A DNA stretch of 48,588 nucleotides, taken from Nitrospirota bacterium (GTDB lineage Bacteria; Nitrospirota; Thermodesulfovibrionia; Thermodesulfovibrionales; JdFR-88). The position numbers were made by a program, and so were the translations under genes. Location of the stretch: contig JAJYJK010000016.1 in assembly GCA_021789555.1 (NCBI GenBank), positions 1-48,588 on the forward strand, written 5' to 3'. The notes beneath the pieces are model-generated. The model had not been told where the DNA came from. It ran no database searches and worked only from the letters and a program-made list of their open reading frames with translations. Of the stretch, positions 20,917-28,840 are shown piece after piece; position 1 is the stretch's first letter; every line of letters begins with the position of its first letter.

Positions 20917-21756
20917 TCATCTGCGCCTTGACTTCAGGGCTTCTTGCGTCGGCGGTTTTAACGCTCCCCTGTTAGACTGGATTTTATCAAGTGCGCGCGA
21001 CTGGGCATGGACGCTTCGGCTGGCTTCATTCGAAGGCCCCCTGGATAACGCCGTGGCCAGGCTTTGCAAATCGAACCGGACCTGGAAATCCGGGAGCGCG
21101 GGGGGTACCTGCGCCTCCTGCATGAGGGCGGTGACATCTATGTCAACGAAGTTCCCCTGGTCCGAGGAGAAGAAATCCAGTGACCTGAACGAAGTCGGGG
21201 TCAGCAGGGGCGTGTCGAAATCCGCGGCGGACAGGCCTTGGAAAGTATATTGCACGAGATCAAGGAACGCGGGGATGGTAGATGCAAAGTCCACCTGGCC
21301 GACGAAGACCTCGAGCGTCGCGGAAAGGATTGCCGCATCACTTGGGACGACTGGCTGCCCGGTAATACCGTCCAGAGGAAACGTCAGAAAGGTGCGGAAT
21401 TCCGGCAGATTGGCATTCGAGCTGTCCTCGCCGAAAAGAACCTCGGAAGGACTCGTAGTTACTGTAAAAGTATTCAAGACCGGATCGAATTCGATATCCC
21501 CGTCCGATGCGAGATCGCTAAAGATCTTTACAGTGGCGGAACCGGCTGCAGGCGGCGCATATGTCACGGTCAGAAGCGGCGCCGTAGAGGCAATCGTGTC
21601 GTCGATGCCAACCAGACCCGGGCCGGTGATGACTACAACTTGTCCCCCCCCGCCTCCACAGGAAGAAACCGCCCCCGTGACGGACAGGCAGATGAGGATG
21701 ATTTTCATTATCTGAAGAAAGCGGGATTTTTTCATGCCGGTTTGGACTCTTTTCAT
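20917..21756 (-). CDS. Secreted lipoprotein with DNRLRE-like beta domain, function unknown
   Basis: 279 residues from the ATG at 21756; ATG 21735 is a second candidate. The N-terminus has a hydrophobic stretch (IMKIILICLSVTGAV) and lipobox VSSC followed by five glycines, so it should be a lipoprotein. The middle (FRTFLTFPLDGI ... AILSATLEVFVGQ) resembles the DNRLRE/carbohydrate-binding-like domain of surface proteins, with alternating beta strands up to about residue 230. The last ~40 residues are basic, unlike the rest. No enzyme motifs. The ~80 bases upstream hold a REP-like palindrome, and the longer frame to 21864 is encoded partly by it, so I did not use it. Confidence 0.7.
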   Translation of the reverse strand: MKRVQTGMKKSRFLQIMKIILICLSVTGAVSSCGGGGGQVVVITGPGLVGIDDTIASTAPLLTVTYAPPAAGSATVKIFSDLASDGDIEFDPVLNTFTVTTSPSEVLFGEDSSNANLPEFRTFLTFPLDGITGQPVVPSDAAILSATLEVFVGQVDFASTIPAFLDLVQYTFQGLSAADFDTPLLTPTSFRSLDFFSSDQGNFVDIDVTALMQEAQVPPALPDFQVRFDLQSLATALSRGPSNEASRSVHAQSRALDKIQSNRGALKPPTQEALKSRRR

Positions 21757-21830
21757 GCCGGGTTCAGGCCCCAAGTCTCTAGTCCAAAAATAGCACAATG
21801 CGCCGGAGTTGTCGATAGGACGGTAAATCT

Positions 21831-21860
21831 GAAACCCTCCCCTTCCAAGGGGAGGGTTTC
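21831..21860. repeat. REP-like palindrome, copy 2
   Basis: Perfect 14-bp arms GAAACCCTCCCCTT / AAGGGGAGGGTTTC with a CC loop. Confidence 0.8.
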
Positions 21861-21889
21861 GCAAAAGGCACAGAGATATATTTTGGTTA

Positions 21890-21925
21890 AATCCCCTCCC
21901 TTAAGGGAGGGGATTAGGGGAGGGT
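21890..21925. repeat. REP-like palindrome, copy 3, inside the ispF 3' end
   Basis: Perfect 13-bp arms AATCCCCTCCCTT / AAGGGAGGGGATT followed by AGGGGAGGG. The repeat overlaps the last codons and stop of ispF. Confidence 0.8.
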
Positions 21926-22410
21926 GTCTCCCTCTGCTCGATCTCCATTAAAAGGCAGACGGCAAAGGCGGCAATCCCCTCGCCCATGCCCGTAAAACCC
22001 ATGCCCTCGTTTGTCTTTGCCTTGACGCTTACGTTTTCGCCCCCGGTCCGGAGCGCTTTTCCGAGGGCCGCGCGGATGGCTTCTATATAAGGGGCAAGGC
22101 GGGGGGCCTGGGCTATTACGGTCGAGTCCACCTGCGCCACGAAAAATCCCTTTTGCCTCGCAAGAAGGAGGGTCTTTTCCAGCAGGACGAGGCTGGAGAT
22201 CCCCTTCCAGACGGGATCGGTGTCCGGGAAGTGAGCGCCTATATCGCCCGCGCCGAGGGCGCCCAGCATGGCGTCTATAATCGCATGGATGAGCGCGTCC
22301 GCGTCGGAGTGGCCCTCGGGCCCCTTTTCAAAGGGTATCTCGACCCCGCCCAGCACAAATCTCCTGCCCGGCACGAGCCTGTGGCTGTCGTATCCAAACC
22401 CTATTCTCAC
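21901..22410 (-). CDS. ispF: 2-C-methyl-D-erythritol 2,4-cyclodiphosphate synthase
   Basis: 169 residues. Metal ligands are in GYDSHRLVPG and EGHSDADALIHAIIDAMLGA; AGDIGAHFPDTDPVWKG, SVKAKTNEGMGFTGMGEGIAA are also intact. The enzyme cyclises CDP-ME 2-phosphate in the non-mevalonate isoprenoid pathway. It overlaps ispD by four bases, so both act from one message. The normal protein ends near ...VCLLME; the extra tail ending ETPSPNPLP is encoded by a REP-like palindrome that has run into the gene (see findings). Confidence 0.97.
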   Translation of the reverse strand: MRIGFGYDSHRLVPGRRFVLGGVEIPFEKGPEGHSDADALIHAIIDAMLGALGAGDIGAHFPDTDPVWKGISSLVLLEKTLLLARQKGFFVAQVDSTVIAQAPRLAPYIEAIRAALGKALRTGGENVSVKAKTNEGMGFTGMGEGIAAFAVCLLMEIEQRETPSPNPLP

Positions 22411-23216
22411 CGCCCCCGCCTCTGCCCTTTCGGCCCCACCCGCCTCTGGTCCTTGGCCCCTAAAATTATCGCCTCCGAAACCATGATGTCCGCGGGGGTG
22501 GTGATCTTTATGTTCTCCGGAAGCCCCGGCGCTATCCTGACCCTGCCGCCCGCGGCCTCCACCAGGGCCGAGTCATCGGTTGCGTAAAAGCCGCGGGCCA
22601 TGGCCTTTTCGTATGCGGCAAAGAGGCTCTTGTACAAAAAGACCTGCGGGGTCTGAACGGCCACTAAAGACTCCCTCCTGAGGGTCGCCCTGACGGAGCC
22701 CTCCGCCGTAACCTCCTTTATCGTGTCCTTGGGCATGAGGCCGGGCACGACCGCGTCCCACCCGGCAACCGAGGGTGCGTGGGCGACATCGTTTTCATTA
22801 AGGGCCCCGATAAGCCCGCTTATGAAGGCGGGCGTGGCAAACGGCCGAACGCCATCATGCACCGCCACCGTCGTTGTGCCGCGCGCCACAAGCCGCAAGG
22901 CGTTCCAGACGGAATCCTGCCTCTCTTTGCCGCCCGGGGCGATTTTTTTCACCTTGGTTATCGCGTATTGCGAAAGATATTGCCGCAGGCGCCCGTGGTC
23001 TTCCTCCCGCAGGGCCGGGATGATCTCCGATATCAGCTCCACCCGCTCCAGGGCCTCGAGCGTCCTTATCAGGACGGGCTTGCCGTCCAGTTCGTAGAAG
23101 GTCTTTTTGACGCCGCCGCCGAACCTGCTGCCGATGCCGGCCGCGGGCACGATGGCCACAACCCCCCCTTCAACCACACCCCCCCCTTCAACCCCCCCTG
23201 CCGATACGTTTCCCAT
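22407..23216 (-). CDS. ispD: 2-C-methyl-D-erythritol 4-phosphate cytidylyltransferase
   Basis: 269 residues. Nucleotide-binding loop VPAAGIGSRFGGGVKKTFYEL, then VAVHDGVRPFATPAFI and VQTPQVFL; the family fingerprint is complete. It makes CDP-ME from MEP and CTP, the step before IspE/IspF. The annotated ATG lacks a ribosome site. Codons 6-20 are a Gly/Val repeat made by three near-copies of GTTGAAGGGGGG, each of which looks like a Shine-Dalgarno, so translation may begin at one of the internal GTG codons just before VVAIVPAAG. A short basic tail (GAKDQRRVGPKGQRRGR) is extra. Confidence 0.95.
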   Translation of the reverse strand: MGNVSAGGVEGGGVVEGGVVAIVPAAGIGSRFGGGVKKTFYELDGKPVLIRTLEALERVELISEIIPALREEDHGRLRQYLSQYAITKVKKIAPGGKERQDSVWNALRLVARGTTTVAVHDGVRPFATPAFISGLIGALNENDVAHAPSVAGWDAVVPGLMPKDTIKEVTAEGSVRATLRRESLVAVQTPQVFLYKSLFAAYEKAMARGFYATDDSALVEAAGGRVRIAPGLPENIKITTPADIMVSEAIILGAKDQRRVGPKGQRRGR

Positions 23217-23232
23217 CTACGGGAGCGGAAGA

Positions 23233-24240
23233 CTATTTTGCGGCCCGCAGTTCCTCACGCTCGTAGTCCTCCTTTGTCTTGGTGAATATCATCCTGCCGG
23301 CGGTCGTCTGCAGGACGGAGGTGACGGTGACGTCGACGTGTTTGCCGATGAGCTTTCTGCCGTTGTCGACGACGACCATCGTGCCGTCGTCGAGATAGGC
23401 GACACCCTGGTTTGCCTCCTTGCCTTCCTTTATGATGAAGACCTTCATGTACTCGCCCGGCAGCACGACGGGCTTTAGCACGTTTGCAAGCTCGTTTATG
23501 TTCAGGACGGAGACACCCTGCAGCTCGGCCACCTTGTTCAAATTGAAGTCGTTGGTGACTATCTTGGCCCCCATCATCTTGCCCAAAGCCACGAGCTTGG
23601 AGTCAACTTCTTTGATTTTTGGAAAATCCTCCTCGACTATCCTGATGTCGAGGTTCGTCATCTTCTGCATCCTGTGGAGGATATCGAGCCCCCTCCTGCC
23701 CCTGCCCCTTTTCAGCGGGTCGGGCGAATCCGCGATGTGCTGCAATTCCTGGAGTATAAATTGGGGGATGATGAAACTGCCCTCGATGAAGCCCGACTCG
23801 CAGATGTCCGCAATCCTGCCGTCTATGATGACGCTGGTGTCCAGGATCTTCAGGTTCTGCTCTTCCATCTCGCCCCGGAATATCCTGAAGAGGCCGGGGA
23901 CGGTCAGGTTATGGCCCTTCCCGATCCCGATCACAAGGCCCCCCCAGCCAAGGACCCCGTAAATGACGAATTCATAGACGCCCCTCATGCCGGCCGGGAC
24001 GATCCCCTTTACGGGCAGAAACAGGAGACTCGCAAACAGAAGCCCTATTGCAAGCCCAATCAGGCCGCCTATGATCGTCCCAAGCGAAATCCTTCTTGCG
24101 GAAAACTCGATCAGCAGCGCCCCCCCGCCGAAAACGAACCCGAGGATGAGGCCAGCCACCGGGTGGCCGAAACCGCCCCCCAGGAAAAACCCCGCTGCGG
24201 AGAATATGATTATTATCGCCAGTCTGAAAACCGCCAGCAT
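23233..24240 (-). CDS. PIN/TRAM-domain membrane protein (YacL family)
   Basis: 335 residues from the ATG at 24240, which has AGAGGTGGAG just upstream. The first ~110 residues form four membrane helices; then a PIN domain ([42 protein letters not shown] with conserved acidic residues of the RNase site) and a C-terminal TRAM segment ([16 protein letters not shown] ... [19 protein letters not shown]) for RNA binding. It is the Bacillus YacL type, and the yacL-ispD-ispF order is shared. A membrane-tethered ribonuclease role is plausible, not shown. Confidence 0.93.
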   Translation of the reverse strand: MLAVFRLAIIIIFSAAGFFLGGGFGHPVAGLILGFVFGGGALLIEFSARRISLGTIIGGLIGLAIGLLFASLLFLPVKGIVPAGMRGVYEFVIYGVLGWGGLVIGIGKGHNLTVPGLFRIFRGEMEEQNLKILDTSVIIDGRIADICESGFIEGSFIIPQFILQELQHIADSPDPLKRGRGRRGLDILHRMQKMTNLDIRIVEEDFPKIKEVDSKLVALGKMMGAKIVTNDFNLNKVAELQGVSVLNINELANVLKPVVLPGEYMKVFIIKEGKEANQGVAYLDDGTMVVVDNGRKLIGKHVDVTVTSVLQTTAGRMIFTKTKEDYEREELRAAK

Positions 24241-24290
24241 GTCTCCACCTCTTTTCCCGGTCTTTTTGATGTCACCCGAGCTTTTTGATC

Positions 24291-24411
24291 TTCCCTGCGG
24301 CAAGGGGACCAGTCCCCCCGCAGGGAATCTAATTGTAGGGAAATTTTTTCATATTCGCTCGCTTGACCCCGTGACAAATTTTTGTCCGCGGGGAATACGC
24401 TCGCTATCCAT
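24291..24411. repeat. Dispersed ~125-bp repeat, copy A
   Basis: Starts with inverted pair TTCCCTGCGG / CCGCAGGGAA, continues with an A/T-rich linker and a second hairpin region CCCCGTGACAAATTTTTG...CGCGGGG, and ends AATACGCTCGCTATCCA. It aligns along its whole length with copy B at 31455-31580. Sits between the PIN/TRAM gene and the protease gene. Confidence 0.85.
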
Positions 24412-24445
24412 TTAAATGGGATATCTTTAATTTTTATCTTTATCT

Positions 24446-25891
24446 TCAATCCTGTCTCAAAAGGACGTAAGACCTCTTGCCGGCCCGGTTCACCAGCAGG
24501 AGCACCGACTTCTGCATGCCGGAGGACCTCGACACCATTGCGTTGAAATCCGTCAGCGTCCTGACGGGCCTCCGCTCGATCTCCTCGATAACATCTCCCC
24601 TCCTGATGCCCGCCTCGCCGGAGGGGCTGCCCTCATCCACATCGGCCACGACGACCCCCTTTTCTGCCTGCGGCAGGCCCAGTTGCCGGACGATGTCTCT
24701 TGTGAGCTCCATCACGCCAAGCCCCGAAAAGACGCTCCTGGGGGCCTCCGGGCGCGGGGGCCTAGGTTCCGCCTGGCTCATGTCAGCCGGGTATTGCTCG
24801 ATATTGGCCCTCAGGCGCAATCTCTGCCGGCCCCTCAGGATGTCGACCGGGACCTCCTGGCCGGGGGTTGCCTCGGCGACCAGGTTTTTAAGCATCGCCG
24901 GACTGGCGACGGGCTTGCCGCCGAACCGGCCGATGATATCGCCCCTTTTTATTCCCGCCCTCCAGGCCGGCCCCCCTTTTGCCACGTCGCTTACAAGCGC
25001 GCCCTCGGGGGCGGCGGCTCCGAACTTCGCCGCCATCTCCGGCGTAAGGTCCTGCATGGTCACGCCGATCCAGCCCCTTATGACCTTGCCCCTCGTCTTA
25101 AGCTGCTTCATGATCTCCAGCACCATGTTGCTGGGCACCGCGAAACCGATGCCCTGGAAGCTGCCGCTCTTCGAAAAAATAGCGGTGTTTATGCCGATGA
25201 CATCTCCCCTTTCATCCACCAGGGGGCCTCCGGAGTTGCCCGGGTTTATGGCCGCATCGGTCTGTATGAAGTCCTCGTAATCCGCGATGCCCACGTTGGC
25301 CCTGCCGACGGCGCTGATGATGCCCATCGTGACGGTGTGGCTCAGGCTGAAGGGATTGCCTATCGCCAGCACGAACTCGCCCGCCTCAAGCGAATCGGAG
25401 TTGCCCCATCTCCCCACGGGCAGCCCCGAGGCGTCTATCTTCAGGAGGGCGAGGTCCGTCTTCGGGTCCGCCCCGATGACGTTGGCATCATAGGCCCTGT
25501 TGTCCAGCAGCGTTACCGTTATATGGTCCGCGTCCGCTATCACGTGATAATTGGTGATTATGTAGCCCTCCGGAGAGACGATCACCCCGGAGCCCAGGTT
25601 CTGTTCGCTCCATGTCCCGGCATCCGGGAAGGGATCATTATTATTGTCCCCGGCCGCGCCGTCGCCCTCCCTCCTCACGCGCTGGCTGGAGATGTTCACG
25701 ACCGAGGGCGAAACGGCCTTCACTATCCCGGTGAAATCGCTTGAGGCCCTCGCCAGGTGGATGCTGGCGGCGGGCGCTATCCCGAACCGCCTGCCCTGGA
25801 AAAAACCGGGGCCGCCGAAATAGGAAAAAACAAACCACCCCAGCATAAAACCCGCCAACAAAAGGCCGGCCGCGTAAAAGGTCTTCTTCAC
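24446..25891 (-). CDS. Do/DegP-type periplasmic serine protease
   Basis: 481 residues, GTG start. N-terminal membrane anchor/signal (AAGLLLAGFMLGWFVFSYF), trypsin-like domain with catalytic His116 (NYHVI), Asp146 (PKTDLAL) and Ser220 (GNSGGPL), then two PDZ domains (about 275-365 and 390-478; GWIGVTMQDL, GVVVADVDEGSPSGEAGIRRGDVI). It should degrade or refold misfolded envelope proteins. Both PDZ domains place it with DegP/DegQ rather than DegS. It is divergent from PBP1A, sharing a 160-base promoter region. The predicted start of transcription falls on the GTG itself. Confidence 0.95.
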   Translation of the reverse strand: MKKTFYAAGLLLAGFMLGWFVFSYFGGPGFFQGRRFGIAPAASIHLARASSDFTGIVKAVSPSVVNISSQRVRREGDGAAGDNNNDPFPDAGTWSEQNLGSGVIVSPEGYIITNYHVIADADHITVTLLDNRAYDANVIGADPKTDLALLKIDASGLPVGRWGNSDSLEAGEFVLAIGNPFSLSHTVTMGIISAVGRANVGIADYEDFIQTDAAINPGNSGGPLVDERGDVIGINTAIFSKSGSFQGIGFAVPSNMVLEIMKQLKTRGKVIRGWIGVTMQDLTPEMAAKFGAAAPEGALVSDVAKGGPAWRAGIKRGDIIGRFGGKPVASPAMLKNLVAEATPGQEVPVDILRGRQRLRLRANIEQYPADMSQAEPRPPRPEAPRSVFSGLGVMELTRDIVRQLGLPQAEKGVVVADVDEGSPSGEAGIRRGDVIEEIERRPVRTLTDFNAMVSRSSGMQKSVLLLVNRAGKRSYVLLRQD

Positions 25892-25927
25892 TCTTTTATT
25901 ATAATCTCAAGGGCGGAGGGTAAGCAA
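25891..25927 (-). promoter_or_regulatory. Promoter of the protease gene, start at the GTG
   Basis: On the minus strand TATAAT at 25903-25898 and a weak TTGCTT 18 bases upstream (25927-25922). The predicted +1 is 25891, the G of the GTG. No Shine-Dalgarno sequence. Confidence 0.55.
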
Positions 25928-26013
25928 TTTTTATCCCTTTTTTTAGAGGCTTACCGCGGGAGACATCCGGCGGGAAGGGCGGCGGGAAGGGCCCTTTTTT
26001 GTGACATGCGGCT

Positions 26014-26043
26014 TTGACAGAGTTTTCCCGCAAATTTTATAAT
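26014..26043 (+). promoter_or_regulatory. Consensus sigma70 promoter of PBP1A, two-base leader
   Basis: TTGACA at 26014-26019, 18-base spacer, TATAAT at 26038-26043: both hexamers match consensus. The predicted +1 is 26050, two bases before the ATG at 26052, and no ribosome-binding site exists. Confidence 0.75.
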
Positions 26044-26051
26044 CCTGTTGG

Positions 26052-28343
26052 ATGAGACTCTGGGCCATAGTCTTGATCATAATAATCCCCCTTGTGGCTG
26101 GCACGGCGGTTGGGGGATATCTTGGCGTCATAAAAGGCGCGCCCTCCATCGAGGAGCTGAAAAAGGGCAACCTGCCGGGCACCAAGATATACGCCGACGA
26201 CGACACGCTTGTAACCGAGATCAGCGCCTGCAAAAGCATTCAGGTGCCGTTCAGGCAGATACCCCGAAATCTCATAAACGCGGTGGTCTCTGTGGAGGAT
26301 TCCCGGTTCTACAAGCACAGTGGGATAGATTACATAGCCATAATCAGGGCGGCGCTGACGGACCTCTATTACCACAGGGTAAAGGAGGGGGGCAGCACCA
26401 TAACCCAGCAGCTTGCGAAGATCACCTTTCTCAGCCCCGAGCGGACACTGAAGAGAAAGCTGCGGGAGGCCGCCCTGGCCATAAAGATCGAAAAACACCT
26501 GACGAAGAACGAGATACTGGAGCTTTATCTTAACCGTGTCTATTTCGGCCACGGGGCCTTCGGCGTCGAGAAGGCGGCAAAACTCTACTTCGGGAAATCC
26601 ATCTCGCAGCTTACGCTGCCCGAGTGCGCGCTCATAGCGGGCCTCATAAAGGGCCCATCCGAATTCTCGCCTTTCATAAACCCGGCGAAGGCCAAGGAGC
26701 GGCAGACGTTCGTGCTCGAACGGATGCGCCATGAGGGCTATATAACGGCAGACCAGATGAGCCAGGCGGTCAGGACGCCCATAAGGCTCAGCTCCGTAAG
26801 GCCCCCTTCGGAGTCCTACGCCTATTTCATCGATTATGTGAAAAAATACCTTATCGACAAGTACGGCCCGGAAAAGGTCTACGGCGGCGGCCTGAAGGTT
26901 TACACCACCTTGCAGAAGGACTACCAGGTGGTGGCCCAGGAGGCGCTTAGGGAAGGGCTCCGGGAGCTTGACAAGCGGCGGGGCTGGCGCGGGCCCCTGA
27001 GGCACGTGGACCGCTTTAATGCACTGAAAACCAGGGCTGGCGTCCCCTCGGTGATGCCCCCCCGCTCCGAGATCACCGAGGCGACCGTGTTGGAGGTAAC
27101 GCCGGGGAAGGCCCTGGTCGATGTCGGCGGCTACACGGGCGTGCTGCTGAAACATGACGCCATGTGGGCCCAGAGGTTGCTTCTTCCCGGCGACAAGGCG
27201 AGGACCATCAGGAATTTCACCCTTGCCAAAATACTCCGCCCCGGCGACGTCATATTGGTCAGGGTGAAATCGGCCTCCAGGGGTTATCTCTCCGTCTCCC
27301 TGGAACAGGAACCCACGGTCCAGGGGGCGCTTGTATCGATAGACCCGAAAACGGGTTTCGTCAGGGCGCTCGTGGGGGGCTATGACTACCTCCTCAGTGA
27401 TTACGACCGCGCCCTCTACGCCAGGAGGCAGGCCGGCTCCGCCTTCAAGCCGCTCATCTACGGCGCCGCGATAAACGACGGCATACCGCCCTCCTACGTG
27501 ATAGACGACTCGCCCGTGACATTCCAGTGGCCCGGGGGCCAGTGGAGCCCCCAGAACTATGAGCACAAGTTTTACGGCCCCACGTCCCTCAGGGACGCTC
27601 TGGCCCATTCCAGGAACGTCGTCACAGTAAAGCTCCTGGACCACATCGGGGTCGCAAACGCCATAGCCTTCGCGCGCCAGATGGGGGTCGGGGAGACGAT
27701 GCCCCACGACCTTACGCTCGCCCTGGGCACCCTGAGCATAACGCCGTTAGACCTCCTGTGCGCCTATGCCCCTTACTGTAACGGCGGCACAAGGGTCAGG
27801 CCCATAATAATAAAATACATAACCGACTCCAGGGGACGGATACTGGAGGCCAACGAGCCCTCCACCCAAAGGGTCATAAGCCCCCAGGTGGCGTTTCTCA
27901 TGACCACCATGCTCGAAGACGTGGTAAGAAACGGCACGGGGTATCATGCCAGGGCGCTCGGGGGCGATGCGGCCGGAAAGACCGGCACCACAAGCGATTT
28001 CCGCGACGCCTGGTTCGTCGGCTACACGCCCGATTTGATGGCCGCCGTATGGGTGGGCTTCGACAATATGAAACCGCTTGGGCAGGGGGAGACGGGCGCG
28101 CAGGCCGCAAGCCCCATATGGGTGGATTTCATGAAATACGTCCTTGGGAAGTCCCCCTCCGATACCTTTGAGCCCCCGGAGGGCATCCTCTCTTACACGG
28201 TGGACTCCGCCACCGGCGCCATAGTGAACAATTCGCCGGCTCCCGCGGCGGGCCCGGAATATTATAAAGAATACTTCATCCAGGGGACCGAACCCCGCGC
28301 CGAAAAAGGTTTCAGGCCCCTGCAGCCCCGCGAGGGAGAGTGA
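26052..28343 (+). CDS. Class A penicillin-binding protein 1A
   Basis: 763 residues. One N-terminal membrane anchor (WAIVLIIIIPLVAGTAVGGYL), glycosyltransferase family 51 domain (EDSRFYKHSGID, GGSTITQQLAK, LELYLNRVYFGHGAFGVE), an OB-like insert, then the transpeptidase: SAFK with catalytic Ser463 and Lys466, SRN in HSRNVVTVK, and KTGTT at 643-647. The enzyme polymerises and cross-links peptidoglycan from lipid II. All catalytic motifs are present. It is transcribed divergently from the envelope protease. Gene symbol left open because PBP1A/1B naming differs between phyla. Confidence 0.96.
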   Translation: MRLWAIVLIIIIPLVAGTAVGGYLGVIKGAPSIEELKKGNLPGTKIYADDDTLVTEISACKSIQVPFRQIPRNLINAVVSVEDSRFYKHSGIDYIAIIRAALTDLYYHRVKEGGSTITQQLAKITFLSPERTLKRKLREAALAIKIEKHLTKNEILELYLNRVYFGHGAFGVEKAAKLYFGKSISQLTLPECALIAGLIKGPSEFSPFINPAKAKERQTFVLERMRHEGYITADQMSQAVRTPIRLSSVRPPSESYAYFIDYVKKYLIDKYGPEKVYGGGLKVYTTLQKDYQVVAQEALREGLRELDKRRGWRGPLRHVDRFNALKTRAGVPSVMPPRSEITEATVLEVTPGKALVDVGGYTGVLLKHDAMWAQRLLLPGDKARTIRNFTLAKILRPGDVILVRVKSASRGYLSVSLEQEPTVQGALVSIDPKTGFVRALVGGYDYLLSDYDRALYARRQAGSAFKPLIYGAAINDGIPPSYVIDDSPVTFQWPGGQWSPQNYEHKFYGPTSLRDALAHSRNVVTVKLLDHIGVANAIAFARQMGVGETMPHDLTLALGTLSITPLDLLCAYAPYCNGGTRVRPIIIKYITDSRGRILEANEPSTQRVISPQVAFLMTTMLEDVVRNGTGYHARALGGDAAGKTGTTSDFRDAWFVGYTPDLMAAVWVGFDNMKPLGQGETGAQAASPIWVDFMKYVLGKSPSDTFEPPEGILSYTVDSATGAIVNNSPAPAAGPEYYKEYFIQGTEPRAEKGFRPLQPREGE

Positions 28344-28413
28344 CCGGCGGCAGTGATGCCCGGTGGCCGTTCAGGCCGAATGGGTCTTTTGCTTTCTCAG
28401 GGATTAATGTGAA

Positions 28414-28436
28414 ACCCTCTCCCTTAGGGAGAGGGT
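28414..28436. repeat. REP-like palindrome, copy 4
   Basis: Perfect 11-bp arms ACCCTCTCCCT / AGGGAGAGGGT with a one-base loop, between the PBP1A and TPR genes. Confidence 0.75.
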
Positions 28437-28468
28437 GCCGCTTTGGACCGAAAGGAGGGTTTTACATC

Positions 28469-28840
28469 ATGTCTGAAAAAAGACACGCGATATCGGCCCC
28501 GGCCCTCATGGCCGCGTTTGTCGCGCTTTTGCTTGCAGGGTGGACGGGGTGGGCGGGGCGGGCCTTTGCGGCCTCCCCTTACGATGAGGCCCTCGCCGCC
28601 TATTCCCATGGCGGCTACGGGAAGGCGATAAAACTGCTCGGTGAATATGTGAAAAAGACCCCGTCGGCCGGCGCTTACTACCTGCTTGGCTACTCCAACT
28701 ACAAGCTGGGCAGATACAAAGAGGCCGCAGAGTATTTCAGCGAGGCCTATCTCATAGACCCGAATTTCAATTTCAGCCCGGCAGGAAGGACATGCCCGCC
28801 CGCGAAGACCGGCCCTGGAGGCGGGGCCGCTGCGCCTTAA
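28469..28840 (+). CDS. Secreted TPR protein, function unknown
   Basis: 123 residues from the ATG at 28469, with AAAGGAGG ten bases upstream; the frame is open back to 28340 but that part covers a REP-like palindrome. A signal peptide (LMAAFVALLLAGWTGWAGRAFA, cleavage near AFA-AS) is followed by about two tetratricopeptide repeats (YDEALAAYSHGGYGKAIKLL, AYYLLGYSNYKLGRYKEAAEYF). Such small periplasmic TPR proteins act as scaffolds; no partner is evident. The next gene starts on the base after its stop. Confidence 0.8.
   Translation: MSEKRHAISAPALMAAFVALLLAGWTGWAGRAFAASPYDEALAAYSHGGYGKAIKLLGEYVKKTPSAGAYYLLGYSNYKLGRYKEAAEYFSEAYLIDPNFNFSPAGRTCPPAKTGPGGGAAAP

Noticed and set aside
24213-24449. 78-codon minus-strand ORF between the PIN/TRAM and protease genes
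   Set aside because: Nearly all of it is the dispersed repeat copy A, so the frame is a by-product of the repeat.
26037-27707. 556-codon minus-strand ORF opposite PBP1A
   Set aside because: Antisense shadow of a gene with all catalytic motifs intact; no recognisable domain.
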